Source: Methanoregulaceae archaeon (GTDB lineage: Archaea; Halobacteriota; Methanomicrobia; Methanomicrobiales; Methanospirillaceae). From it: a stretch of DNA of 11,094 nucleotides. The notes below the pieces were generated by a model that was not told the DNA's origin, made no database searches, and saw nothing but the letters and a program-made list of their open reading frames with translations. Where the stretch lies: assembly GCA_013331215.1 (NCBI GenBank), contig DUGU01000229.1:403-11496 (forward strand). Reading direction: 5' to 3'. Position 1 is the stretch's first letter. The number at the start of each line of letters is the position of its first letter. Positions 1-6,319 of this stretch are shown piece by piece. A program made the position numbers and the translations under genes.

Positions 1-632
1 CACGCGCCCATGAAGGGCGCGACAGGACGAGATGCGGCAGTGGCTGCGCCGGCTCATCGTTTCAATCCACGCGCCCATGAAGGGCGCGACCTCGTCGCCG
101 AGAGCCCCATCCACCACGGGGGCGACGAGTTTCAATCCACGCGCCCATGAAGGGCGCGACTGACCCAGCCCGGCAGCTTCCACGTTCGCGTGAAGTTTCA
201 ATCCACGCGCCCATGAAGGGCGCGACGTGGTAAAAAATACAGTTCCGCACATCGAGAGGCCCGTTGTTTCAATCCACGCGCCCATGAAGGGCGCGACAGC
301 GTCTTCCCGGCGTACTCGCGGGCGAACGACTGTTTCAATCCACGCGCCCATGAAGGGCGCGACACGGGTACGACTACCACCTGACCGACGCCTACGTCCT
401 GTTTCAATCCACGCGCCCATGAAGGGCGCGACGGTACTCGCTCCGCACGTACCACCGGCCGCTCTGCGTTTCAATCCACGCGCCCATGAAGGGCGCGACC
501 TCTCGGGTGTAATGGAAGCATCTCGCTCATGAAGTTTCAATCCACGCGCCCATGAAGGGCGCGACAGCACGTTCATGTGAAGTGCATCAGCACGAATAAT
601 GTTTCAATCCACGCGCCCATGAAGGGCGCGAC
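1..632 (-). CRISPR. Type I-C CRISPR array, leader-proximal end, truncated at window edge
   Basis: The array has nine complete 32-bp repeats at 59-90, 129-160, 195-226, 266-297, 332-363, 401-432, 468-499, 534-565 and 601-632, plus the last 23 nt of another at 1-23. All complete copies are identical. On the plus strand a repeat reads GTTTCAATCCA, stem CGCGCCC, loop ATGAA, stem GGGCGCG, then AC. The nine spacers are 35, 38, 34, 39, 34, 37, 35, 34 and 35 bp from left to right. In type I-C the crRNA carries an 11-nt 5' handle following the hairpin; here that is TGGATTGAAAC, read on the minus strand, so transcription runs right to left from the leader at 633-794. The newest spacer should be 566-600. 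Even the oldest visible repeats are undegenerate, so the trailer end lies beyond the window. The short repeat-derived open frames across the array are not genes. Confidence 0.98.
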
Positions 633-794
633 TGCGAGAATTATATGTAATGAGACGAGGCATTTAAAATCCTCTCGGTTGGTTTCGATATCACCGATAG
701 TTTTCCTGGAAAACGCCCACAACATTTATTACCGGCATCGTCAGGTTGCCTGCGAACGTCCCGGCGGAATCGTGATCGCTACCGGTTCGCGCGA
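633..794 (-). promoter_or_regulatory. CRISPR leader with candidate promoter
   Basis: This gene-free stretch lies between the cas2 stop and the first repeat and is visibly richer in A/T than the flanking genes. Its place beside the leader-proximal repeat, the crRNA orientation and the neighbouring adaptation genes make it the leader, where transcription starts and new spacers are integrated. Read on the minus strand, a TATA-like ATTTTAAAT (662-670) preceded by purine-rich GAGAGGA would place a start near position 640, just ahead of the first repeat. A second AT-rich box, TTACATATAA (641-650), is closer to the repeat and less well placed. The leader also holds a perfect dyad (700-714), a stem-loop touching the cas2 stop (773-797), and a 10-nt element (656-665) shared with the region upstream of cas3. 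The leader assignment is strong; the promoter boxes are inferred. Confidence 0.85.
700..714. repeat. Perfect 7-bp inverted repeat in the leader
   Basis: GTTTTCC (700-706) and GGAAAAC (708-714) are exact reverse complements around a single T at 707. A one-base centre suits a protein-binding dyad on DNA better than an RNA hairpin. It lies 68 nt upstream of the first repeat and could be an operator or an integration-guiding element. The protein is unknown. Confidence 0.6.
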
Positions 795-797
795 TCA
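773..797 (-). terminator. Stem-loop overlapping the cas2 stop codon
   Basis: TGATCGC (773-779) and GCGATCA (791-797) form a perfect 7-bp stem around an 11-nt loop; the right arm includes the cas2 stop codon. It could end or stabilise the cas mRNA before the array. No U-tract follows, so a terminator role is only a guess. Confidence 0.3.
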
Positions 798-1085
798 GGT
801 GATTAATACGCCTTCCGGGTCGTAGCCCTCCTTGGCTCCGACGTGCTCGACGCGCCGCTTCCAGTTGCTACCCAGGAAATAGAACCGGATGCTGTCGCAC
901 TCCGGATCAATCACGTTTAGCAGCCTGTCCTTCAGACGAACGAACTGGGCCGGCTCGACGAGGCACTCGAAGACCGAGAACTGGACCCGCTGGCCGTAGT
1001 TCTTACAGATCTTCGCGACGTTTCGGAGCCGCCGCCGCCCCTCCACCGTCTCGGTGTTCACGTCGTACGTGACCAGTACCATCAT
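795..1085 (-). CDS. cas2: Cas2, CRISPR adaptation protein
   Basis: This 96-residue protein has the size and fold signature of Cas2, the ferredoxin-like dimer that bridges two Cas1 dimers during spacer integration. The first strand MVLVTYDVNT carries the conserved acidic residue (D8, in the YDV motif), followed by the family sequence GQRVQFSVFEC around residues 31-41 and a C-terminal strand ending EGVLIT. Two consecutive ATG codons (1085 and 1082) could start it; the second gives the more usual length. A GGTG lies a few bases upstream inside the cas1-cas2 gap. The start is 10 nt downstream of the cas1 stop, so the pair is almost certainly cotranscribed. It is the last gene before the leader. 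Confidence 0.97.
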   Translation of the reverse strand: MMVLVTYDVNTETVEGRRRLRNVAKICKNYGQRVQFSVFECLVEPAQFVRLKDRLLNVIDPECDSIRFYFLGSNWKRRVEHVGAKEGYDPEGVLIT

Positions 1086-1095
1086 GCCGACACCG

Positions 1096-2127
1096 TTAGT
1101 TCATGAAGAACGGGGGATACCCGTCGAGGTCGCCTCTGACGAACCGGGCCAGCAGCATGGCCTGTACGTACGGAAGCAGGCCGACCGGGATCTTCTCCCG
1201 CAGGTACGGATGCGTGATCGACTCCTGCTTCCGCTTCTGCCACGCGCCCAGTACCTCCTTTCTTCCCTTCTCCGTCAATAAAACGCTGCCGTTCTCCTTG
1301 AGCGCGAAGTCCCGCGCGTTCACCTGCCGCAGGTTGACCAGGCTCAGCGCAAGGCGGTCCGCGAGGTACGGCCGCAGCTCCTCCATCAGGTCGAGGGCCA
1401 GGCTCGGACGGTCCGGCCGGTCCGTGTGGAAGAACCCGACGTAGGGGTCGAGCCCGACCGTCTCCAGCGCCGACTCGACATCGTGCGCGAGAAGCGTGTA
1501 GAAGAACGAGAGCATGGCGTTCATCGGGTCCAACGGGGGGCGTCTGTTCCGTTCGCGCAGGAAGAACGTCTCCTTCTGCTGCAGGATCAGGTCGTCGAAC
1601 ACGCCGAAGTAGCACTTCGCGCAGGTCCCCTCGATCCCGCGCAGTGTACCGAGGTCCGTGCACCCATCGAGGGCCTCGAACGCGCCGGCGAGCCACCGGT
1701 CCGCGGACCGGAGCCCGGCGCAGTCAACCGCATCGTCGTGGTCCCGTATCCCTCGCCGCAGCACCGTCATGCAGTTCACGACCTTGCCGGTGATGAACGA
1801 CCGGGCGATCGGCAATGACCGCGCCTCGTCGTCGGCCATCCGGTACTGCACTCTACGCAGGAGCACGTTACCCCGGATCGGACCCTGCATACGTGCCAAA
1901 AACCGGCCGTTCGGTGTCATGAAGGAGAGGCCGACGCCGTTCTCCGCACAGAGCCGCATGACCTCGGGGCTCGCGCCGTAATAGCCGAAGCAGACGATAC
2001 CCTCGAGGTTGTGGATCGGAACCCTGACCTTCTCCTTGTCGTGGACGGACACGACCACGTTCTCGCCCTCGCGCCGGAGGTACGACTCCGGCGTGACCAC
2101 GTACAGCGTATTCAGCAGTTTCCTCAT
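1096..2127 (-). CDS. cas1: Cas1, CRISPR integrase (type I-C)
   Basis: The 343-residue protein is the metal-dependent integrase that inserts prespacers at the leader-repeat junction as a complex with Cas2. It has the usual I-C length. The N-terminal beta domain starts MRKLLNTLYVVTPESYL, and the helical catalytic domain shows the conserved metal ligands: E166 in GIEGTCAKCYF, H234 in VGFFHTDRPDRPSLALDLMEE, and acidic residues D246 and E249 in the same block. The start is supported by GAGGATGA about 8 nt upstream. The gene lies 55 nt downstream of cas4, the largest gap in the operon, and 10 nt before cas2. No missing catalytic residue or frame break is seen, so adaptation looks intact. Confidence 0.98.
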   Translation of the reverse strand: MRKLLNTLYVVTPESYLRREGENVVVSVHDKEKVRVPIHNLEGIVCFGYYGASPEVMRLCAENGVGLSFMTPNGRFLARMQGPIRGNVLLRRVQYRMADDEARSLPIARSFITGKVVNCMTVLRRGIRDHDDAVDCAGLRSADRWLAGAFEALDGCTDLGTLRGIEGTCAKCYFGVFDDLILQQKETFFLRERNRRPPLDPMNAMLSFFYTLLAHDVESALETVGLDPYVGFFHTDRPDRPSLALDLMEELRPYLADRLALSLVNLRQVNARDFALKENGSVLLTEKGRKEVLGAWQKRKQESITHPYLREKIPVGLLPYVQAMLLARFVRGDLDGYPPFFMN

Positions 2128-2182
2128 GCGGTCATCCTCGGGGTACCGGGCACGGCGATGGTCGCGTCCCGCCGCCGACGCA

Positions 2183-2872
2183 CTAGCCTGCCTCCTCGAT
2201 CGTGCTCTGCACGTGGCGCCGGATGTATCCCCGGACCGGGGTCCGCTTCCGCGTCAGCCCGGGCATGCAGAGATCGCGGAGGGAGCAGTGCGTGCACCGC
2301 CGGCTGTCGGCAATGGCCGGAGGCGTGGTCCCGGCCCGGAAGAGCGCGTGCATCTCCCGGGAGAGAGCGGCCACGGTCCCCCGGAGCTCGTCGGTCAACG
2401 CGACCGCAACCCGGCGGCGGTGTTCGTGGTAGTACAGGTCCGCCGACTCGATGCGGCAGCCGAGCTGCTCTTCGAGGCAGATCGCCTGCGCACAGACCTG
2501 GACCTCGTCGCGCTCGTCCGGTTTGGGCTTCCCTCGCTTGTACTCGACGGGCCTGACCGTCCATCGTCCCTCCCGCCCGGGCAGGACGATGCCGCCGCGG
2601 GACCGGGTGTACTCCACGACATCGGCGGTCCCCCGGAGCCCGAGCGAACGGGAGATCAGCGGCACGGCCCGCGTAACGATCACCTGTCCCCGGGTCTCGG
2701 TGAGGAACGGGTCGTCGGCTCGCTCGTGGATGAGGAGCCCCTCCGCCGTCCGCCGGTCGTCGGCCCACTGCCGCTCGACGTGGATCAGCGCCCACTGCCG
2801 CGGGCAAAAATGGAAGTGCTGGATGCCGGACAGCGGCAGGAGCTCGTCGTCGGCGTACTGCGTTTCGCTCAT
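2183..2872 (-). CDS. cas4: Cas4, RecB-like Fe-S exonuclease for prespacer processing
   Basis: This 229-residue protein matches Cas4 of type I-C, which trims prespacers and selects the PAM-proximal end with Cas1-Cas2. The four iron-sulfur cysteines are in place: C23 in HFCPRQW, and C193, C196 and C202 in CTHCSLRDLC. The RecB-type nuclease core is also complete: H50, D84 in GTADVVE, E110 and K112 in VEYKRGKP, and the QxxxY-like helix around Q125. The ATG overlaps the cas7 stop by 4 nt (ATGA), so translation is coupled to the upstream Cascade gene. A same-strand frame of 227 codons overlaps nearly all of it, but that has no recognisable motif. Confidence 0.97.
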   Translation of the reverse strand: MSETQYADDELLPLSGIQHFHFCPRQWALIHVERQWADDRRTAEGLLIHERADDPFLTETRGQVIVTRAVPLISRSLGLRGTADVVEYTRSRGGIVLPGREGRWTVRPVEYKRGKPKPDERDEVQVCAQAICLEEQLGCRIESADLYYHEHRRRVAVALTDELRGTVAALSREMHALFRAGTTPPAIADSRRCTHCSLRDLCMPGLTRKRTPVRGYIRRHVQSTIEEAG

Positions 2873-3738
2873 AACCGTTCGATCAGCTCGACTCCCCCCG
2901 GCATCACCCGGTCAATCGTCACCTCATAATCCTCAAACGAACGAGCTGGCAGGCCAGGGGCGCGGGCATCGTGAGAGCGGCGGGTTACCTTCACACGGTC
3001 AAAGAGCAAGTGTGCCTGGTAGCAGCCGAGCTCGGAATCGTGCTTGAAGACGAGCAGCTTCCGGGCCGACATCTTGCCCCGCGCCGCCGAATGGTCATGC
3101 TCGAACATGTTGACCAGCGCCTCCCAGAGGAGATCGAGGTCGTCCTCGGAGAAGCCGGTGGACTTCCGCGCCAGGTTCGCCGAGACGTAGCCGTCGGCGC
3201 GATACAGGGCGTACGGGACGACCTGCTTCTTCCCCATCTCCCGGTCCTTCGTCTCGCCCTCCTTGGTGACCGCGCACCGCGTGACTGTGATCTCGTTCTG
3301 GAAGATCGGGTCGATGCTCCGGGCGAACGCGAGCTGCACCGGTCCGCGGATCTGGCCGCAGTTCACGCCGGTCGTCATGACCGCGCCGAACGTCCTGATA
3401 TCGTAGAAGTGGTCGGCCATCCACTTGGTAATAGCGGGGTCGACCTTGTCTTTGGGTCCGGCCACAGGAATTTTCGGGTTTGCTTCGTACGGGAGGCGAT
3501 GCTGCGTGTTGAGTACCGCCCCTTCCGTCACGTAGATACCGAATCCTCCCTGCCCTTCTCGCACCATCCCGGTGTAGTTCCGGATCTTCCGCTTCAGGCA
3601 GACATCCGTCACGATCCCGTGGCCGGTCTGCGGGTCGATCCGGGGCATGTTGCCCATGTCGGGGTCCCCGTTGGGGTTGCCGTTCTCGACGTCGAAGAGC
3701 AATACAAACTCGTACCGGTTCTTGATAGGCTCACTCAT
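2869..3738 (-). CDS. cas7: Cas7c (Csd2), Cascade backbone subunit
   Basis: The 289-residue protein is the RAMP-fold subunit that polymerises along the crRNA spacer in I-C Cascade. Family sequence includes the N-terminal strand and turn VLLFDVENGNPNGDPD (residues 12-27), YDIRTFGAVM (112-121), GPVQLAFARSIDPI (132-145), and MFEHDHSAARGKMSARKL (211-228). These are characteristic of Csd2/Csh2-type Cas7. The ATG is preceded by GAGGTGA at 6 nt spacing (3745-3751), the best ribosome binding site in the operon, which fits a subunit needed in many copies. It overlaps the end of cas8c by 8 nt and the start of cas4 by 4 nt. Confidence 0.97.
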   Translation of the reverse strand: MSEPIKNRYEFVLLFDVENGNPNGDPDMGNMPRIDPQTGHGIVTDVCLKRKIRNYTGMVREGQGGFGIYVTEGAVLNTQHRLPYEANPKIPVAGPKDKVDPAITKWMADHFYDIRTFGAVMTTGVNCGQIRGPVQLAFARSIDPIFQNEITVTRCAVTKEGETKDREMGKKQVVPYALYRADGYVSANLARKSTGFSEDDLDLLWEALVNMFEHDHSAARGKMSARKLLVFKHDSELGCYQAHLLFDRVKVTRRSHDARAPGLPARSFEDYEVTIDRVMPGGVELIERL

Positions 3739-4111
3739 GTGCAGTCACCTCTTCCGTTTTTCCATTTTTCTTCGTGAACAGCGCCCGGCGCTGGTGGTAA
3801 TACCCGAGCATGAACATCCCCTGTTCCTCGAGGCCGAGCCAGGTGGGGAACGCGTCGATGCCCGACATGATCTCCTCCATCCTCTGCGTGGTCTTCCAGC
3901 CCCACTCGGACTTCGCGATGTGGTGCTGGGCGAGTTTGATCAGGGGCGGAAAGACCACGGCGGGCGTGGAGGAGGCGCTCCCGAAGTACCTGTTCTTGAT
4001 CGTGCTTCCGACCTCGCGGTCGCGGTTGGCGTCGGCCTGCGCCTTCTCGAGCACGGCAAACAGCCGGCCGAGCCGATACGGAACGTTCGGATTGGTCTCG
4101 TCGAGACTCAC
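3731..4111 (-). CDS. cas11c: Cas11c small subunit from an internal start inside cas8c
   Basis: In bacterial I-C systems the small Cascade subunit Cas11c is known to be made from an internal start in cas8c, matching its helical C-terminal domain. Here the minus strand carries AGGAGATGATC (4115-4125), one mismatch from the archaeal/bacterial anti-16S complement AGGAGGTGATC, followed by ACC and an in-frame GTG at 4111. The distance from GGAG to GTG is 9 nt. The product would have 126 residues starting VSLDETNPNVPYRLGRLF and would share the cas8c stop, close to the roughly 120-residue size of described Cas11c. An in-frame ATG at 4120 lies inside the Shine-Dalgarno and is less likely, though it would give 129 residues. 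Its role would be to stabilise the non-target strand in Cascade. Translation is inferred. Confidence 0.75.
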   Translation of the reverse strand: MSLDETNPNVPYRLGRLFAVLEKAQADANRDREVGSTIKNRYFGSASSTPAVVFPPLIKLAQHHIAKSEWGWKTTQRMEEIMSGIDAFPTWLGLEEQGMFMLGYYHQRRALFTKKNGKTEEVTAHE

Positions 4112-5641
4112 GGTGATCATCTCCTCTCGAATTCCCGATACCCCGGAGCCGGCCCTTGCCAGCCGGAGCAGATATGCCTTGATAACGCCGGCACGGACGT
4201 GGTTGAGATCGTGATCCGTTCTGACGCGGTTCAGGATCGCGCTGTACAGCTGGAACGGGTAGGGCACATTCAGCAGCACCGACCGCATCAGTTGGCCCGC
4301 CAGCGCCGGAGGCGGGTCCTTCCGCTCCGCCTTCCGGGGGACGGTCTCGAACAGTACACGATAGACGGGGAAAATCGCCGGCTCGAAGCTCCTCCGGTCG
4401 ATCTCGAGGTCGAGGTGATGCTGCGCCAGATTCGCGGCCAGGTTGCCGAAGGAGTCCCGGTGCCAGAACCGGACGGACAGCCGTCCGGCATTCGGAGCAA
4501 GGCCGAGGATAAAGCATGGTGTCTCGAGCTTGATGCGTCCCAGGTCGCCCGGACGGAGGCCGGTCCCACTCCTGACCCGTCGGAGGACGTCCCGGATCAG
4601 CTCCTGCTCCCGGTCGTCGATCACCTGCCGCGCGGAGGCTTCGGCCCCCCTCGCCTCCCCCGCCGCGGGCTCCTCGGCCGTCGTGTCCGGGGGGTCGAGA
4701 AGGTTTCGGATGATCGCCTCGGTGTCGCGGTCCTCGGTCTGCGCCCAGAAGACCGTGGTCGTATCGCCGATGCGGAGCCGGTGGTCCGGAGACGCGATGA
4801 GCCGGTTGAGCGCGGTCGTGTACTTGAACTCGGAAATCTCGCTCACCGGCGCGTTGTAACTCTGCTCCTTGTCGTACGAACAGAACGCGTCCTCGTTGAA
4901 GGAGACCAGGGACGCGCCCGACGGCTGGGCGCCGGAGACTCCCTTGATCGCTTGGTGCGTTCGCGCGATCGGCCCGACAGAACCGCTAACCAGACACTGG
5001 GCGATGCGGGTCCCGCTTTCTCCCCGGGACGACGATGCAGCCCAGACATCCCGGATCGCGGGAATCTGGTGGAGATATACGTCCCCGACCCGGATGACGA
5101 TCCTGCCGCCGGACAGCAGATCCTCCCGATACTCCCGGATCTTCTGGTTGTCGAACGCGGAGGCCGGGTCCCACGCGTCGAGGAACGCCAGAAAGGCACG
5201 GGCCGCGGGCTCGGACGAATGGCTCAAGAGCTCGTGATGGAGGGCGCGGAACGCCGTAAAGTAATCCTGGGAGCGTCGGGAGACGACCGTCCGCCCCTGC
5301 TCGTCATCAACGAGGACTGTATCGGACTCGGTCTTCCGAGCCGGCCTGGCCCGGACATCCTTTACCTTGATATGTTCGAGACCCAGGACGTACTCGGCTT
5401 TGTCGCAGAGAAAGTAGGGCGGAGGGATTGTTCCGGACCGGGTCTTTTGAAATGGAACCTCCTGCTCCTGGGGACGCAGTTTTTCGCCTGCGCGAAGGTC
5501 GATGATATTCGTCAGCTTGCCGGTCTCCGAGATGATGAGGGCGAACGTGACGCCGGTCTGGCAGAACCCGTAGACCGGGGTGGTTTCACGGTCGTCATTC
5601 GCAAGAATGTCGTACGCGTCGCACAGCGCCTGCAAGATCAT
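3731..5641 (-). CDS. cas8c: Cas8c (Csd1), large Cascade subunit
   Basis: The 636-residue protein is the I-C signature subunit, which recognises the PAM and helps open the target DNA. Diagnostic Csd1 sequence includes QCLVSGSVGPIARTHQ (215-230), GASLVSFNEDAFCSYDKEQ (242-260) followed by SYNAPVSE, the strand IGDTTTVFWA (291-300), and the C-terminal NPNVPYRLGRLFAVLEKAQ and KNRYFGSASSTPAV blocks. The frame stays open 74 codons upstream to 5863, but family alignment and translational coupling favour the ATG at 5641 (MILQALCDAYDIL), which overlaps the cas5c stop as ATGA. The C-terminal 126 codons also appear to be translated separately as Cas11c. A charged, Ala/Glu-rich linker lies around residues 318-345. 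Confidence 0.97.
   Translation of the reverse strand: MILQALCDAYDILANDDRETTPVYGFCQTGVTFALIISETGKLTNIIDLRAGEKLRPQEQEVPFQKTRSGTIPPPYFLCDKAEYVLGLEHIKVKDVRARPARKTESDTVLVDDEQGRTVVSRRSQDYFTAFRALHHELLSHSSEPAARAFLAFLDAWDPASAFDNQKIREYREDLLSGGRIVIRVGDVYLHQIPAIRDVWAASSSRGESGTRIAQCLVSGSVGPIARTHQAIKGVSGAQPSGASLVSFNEDAFCSYDKEQSYNAPVSEISEFKYTTALNRLIASPDHRLRIGDTTTVFWAQTEDRDTEAIIRNLLDPPDTTAEEPAAGEARGAEASARQVIDDREQELIRDVLRRVRSGTGLRPGDLGRIKLETPCFILGLAPNAGRLSVRFWHRDSFGNLAANLAQHHLDLEIDRRSFEPAIFPVYRVLFETVPRKAERKDPPPALAGQLMRSVLLNVPYPFQLYSAILNRVRTDHDLNHVRAGVIKAYLLRLARAGSGVSGIREEMITVSLDETNPNVPYRLGRLFAVLEKAQADANRDREVGSTIKNRYFGSASSTPAVVFPPLIKLAQHHIAKSEWGWKTTQRMEEIMSGIDAFPTWLGLEEQGMFMLGYYHQRRALFTKKNGKTEEVTAHE
4115..4125 (-). 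promoter_or_regulatory. Internal ribosome binding site for cas11c
   Basis: On the minus strand, AGGAGATGATC matches 10 of 11 bases of a full-length Shine-Dalgarno (AGGAGGTGATC). It is buried in the cas8c coding frame (residues EEMI), 3 nt before the GTG at 4111. It is better than the sites ahead of cas8c or cas5c themselves. Confidence 0.7.
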
Positions 5642-6306
5642 GAGATGGCCCCGGCCCGCAGACATTCGGCGCAGTCGATCACGCCGTCGCGCATCGTCGC
5701 CCGGAAGAAGACCGGGGTCATCTCGTTGGCGAAGTCGATATCGTGGAGCATGAACCCGAGGTCGACGGTCTGCCCCTCGTAGTGCGATCGCGGGACCGGG
5801 CCGTCGACCAGGTCGAACCGGGTCGGGAACTCGCGGCAGCCGAGATACGGATGGTGGAAGCACTGGCCCTTTCGCATCCGCCGCAGGGCAACGTTGTAAT
5901 GCTTCTCGGGCGTATCCTCCGGGCCTGCCCTGTCCGTCATGTCAAAGTGGGCCTCGATGCAGTAGTCCACATCCCGCAGGAGGTATGATGCCCGCTGCAC
6001 GCGCTCCGCGCTGTCGCTCGCGTTCAGCCCGAGGGCGACCTCGCCCCCTCGCATGGCCTGTACGACGTTCCTCGTCGAGATCTTGCTCGAGACCTCGTTC
6101 CGGCGGACCGTGTCGAACCGGATCGGGTTCAGCACGTGGATCCGGTCGATCCGCCATACAATCGCCGGCTTCCAGTAGATCGCCTCCAGAATGCCCCGAG
6201 CGGCCGAGGGAGTGATCACGTCATAACTTACGCGTTCGGCCTTCATCTCGGGCCGTGTGAAGCAGGCATAGTCGCCGCGGACCCGGAGGGTGATTCCAAA
6301 ACCCAT
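5638..6306 (-). CDS. cas5: Cas5c (Cas5d), crRNA-processing endoribonuclease and Cascade subunit
   Basis: The 222-residue protein is the I-C Cas5, which replaces Cas6: it cuts pre-crRNA at the base of the repeat hairpin and then caps the 5' handle in Cascade. The N-terminal RAMP strand is GITLRVRGDYACFTRPEMKAER. Residues corresponding to the catalytic Tyr-Lys-His known for this family are Y44 in LEAIYWKP and K134-H135 in EKHYNVALRR, followed by the conserved HHPYLGCREFP. The start at 6306 is 13 nt after the cas3 stop. The end overlaps the cas8c start by 4 nt. No cas6 is present in the window, consistent with this assignment. Confidence 0.97.
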   Translation of the reverse strand: MGFGITLRVRGDYACFTRPEMKAERVSYDVITPSAARGILEAIYWKPAIVWRIDRIHVLNPIRFDTVRRNEVSSKISTRNVVQAMRGGEVALGLNASDSAERVQRASYLLRDVDYCIEAHFDMTDRAGPEDTPEKHYNVALRRMRKGQCFHHPYLGCREFPTRFDLVDGPVPRSHYEGQTVDLGFMLHDIDFANEMTPVFFRATMRDGVIDCAECLRAGAIS

Positions 6307-6319
6307 GGGCTAGCCGCCC

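Noticed and set aside
198..532. Open frames on both strands across the array with repeated peptide units
   Set aside because: The repeated peptides are translations of the CRISPR repeat.
2128..2182. A possible separate promoter or small gene in the cas4-cas1 gap
   Set aside because: Only the cas1 Shine-Dalgarno and a three-codon ATG ACC GCA TGA are seen; the gap is GC-rich with no TATA-like element.
2124..2807. A 227-codon frame on the minus strand overlapping cas4 and ending as ATGA on the cas1 start
   Set aside because: It is rich in Arg/Pro/Ala and Gly with no motif, and lies within Cas4, whose cysteines and nuclease residues are all present. The ATGA overlap is probably chance.
3647..5782. 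A 711-codon open frame antisense to cas8c
   Set aside because: It mirrors the cas8c codon pattern in GC-rich DNA, its translation has no recognisable motif, and the opposite strand encodes a clear Csd1.
5642..5863. A 74-codon N-terminal extension of cas8c
   Set aside because: It overlaps cas5c, is Arg/Pro-rich, and the family N-terminus begins at the ATG at 5641, which is coupled to the cas5c stop.
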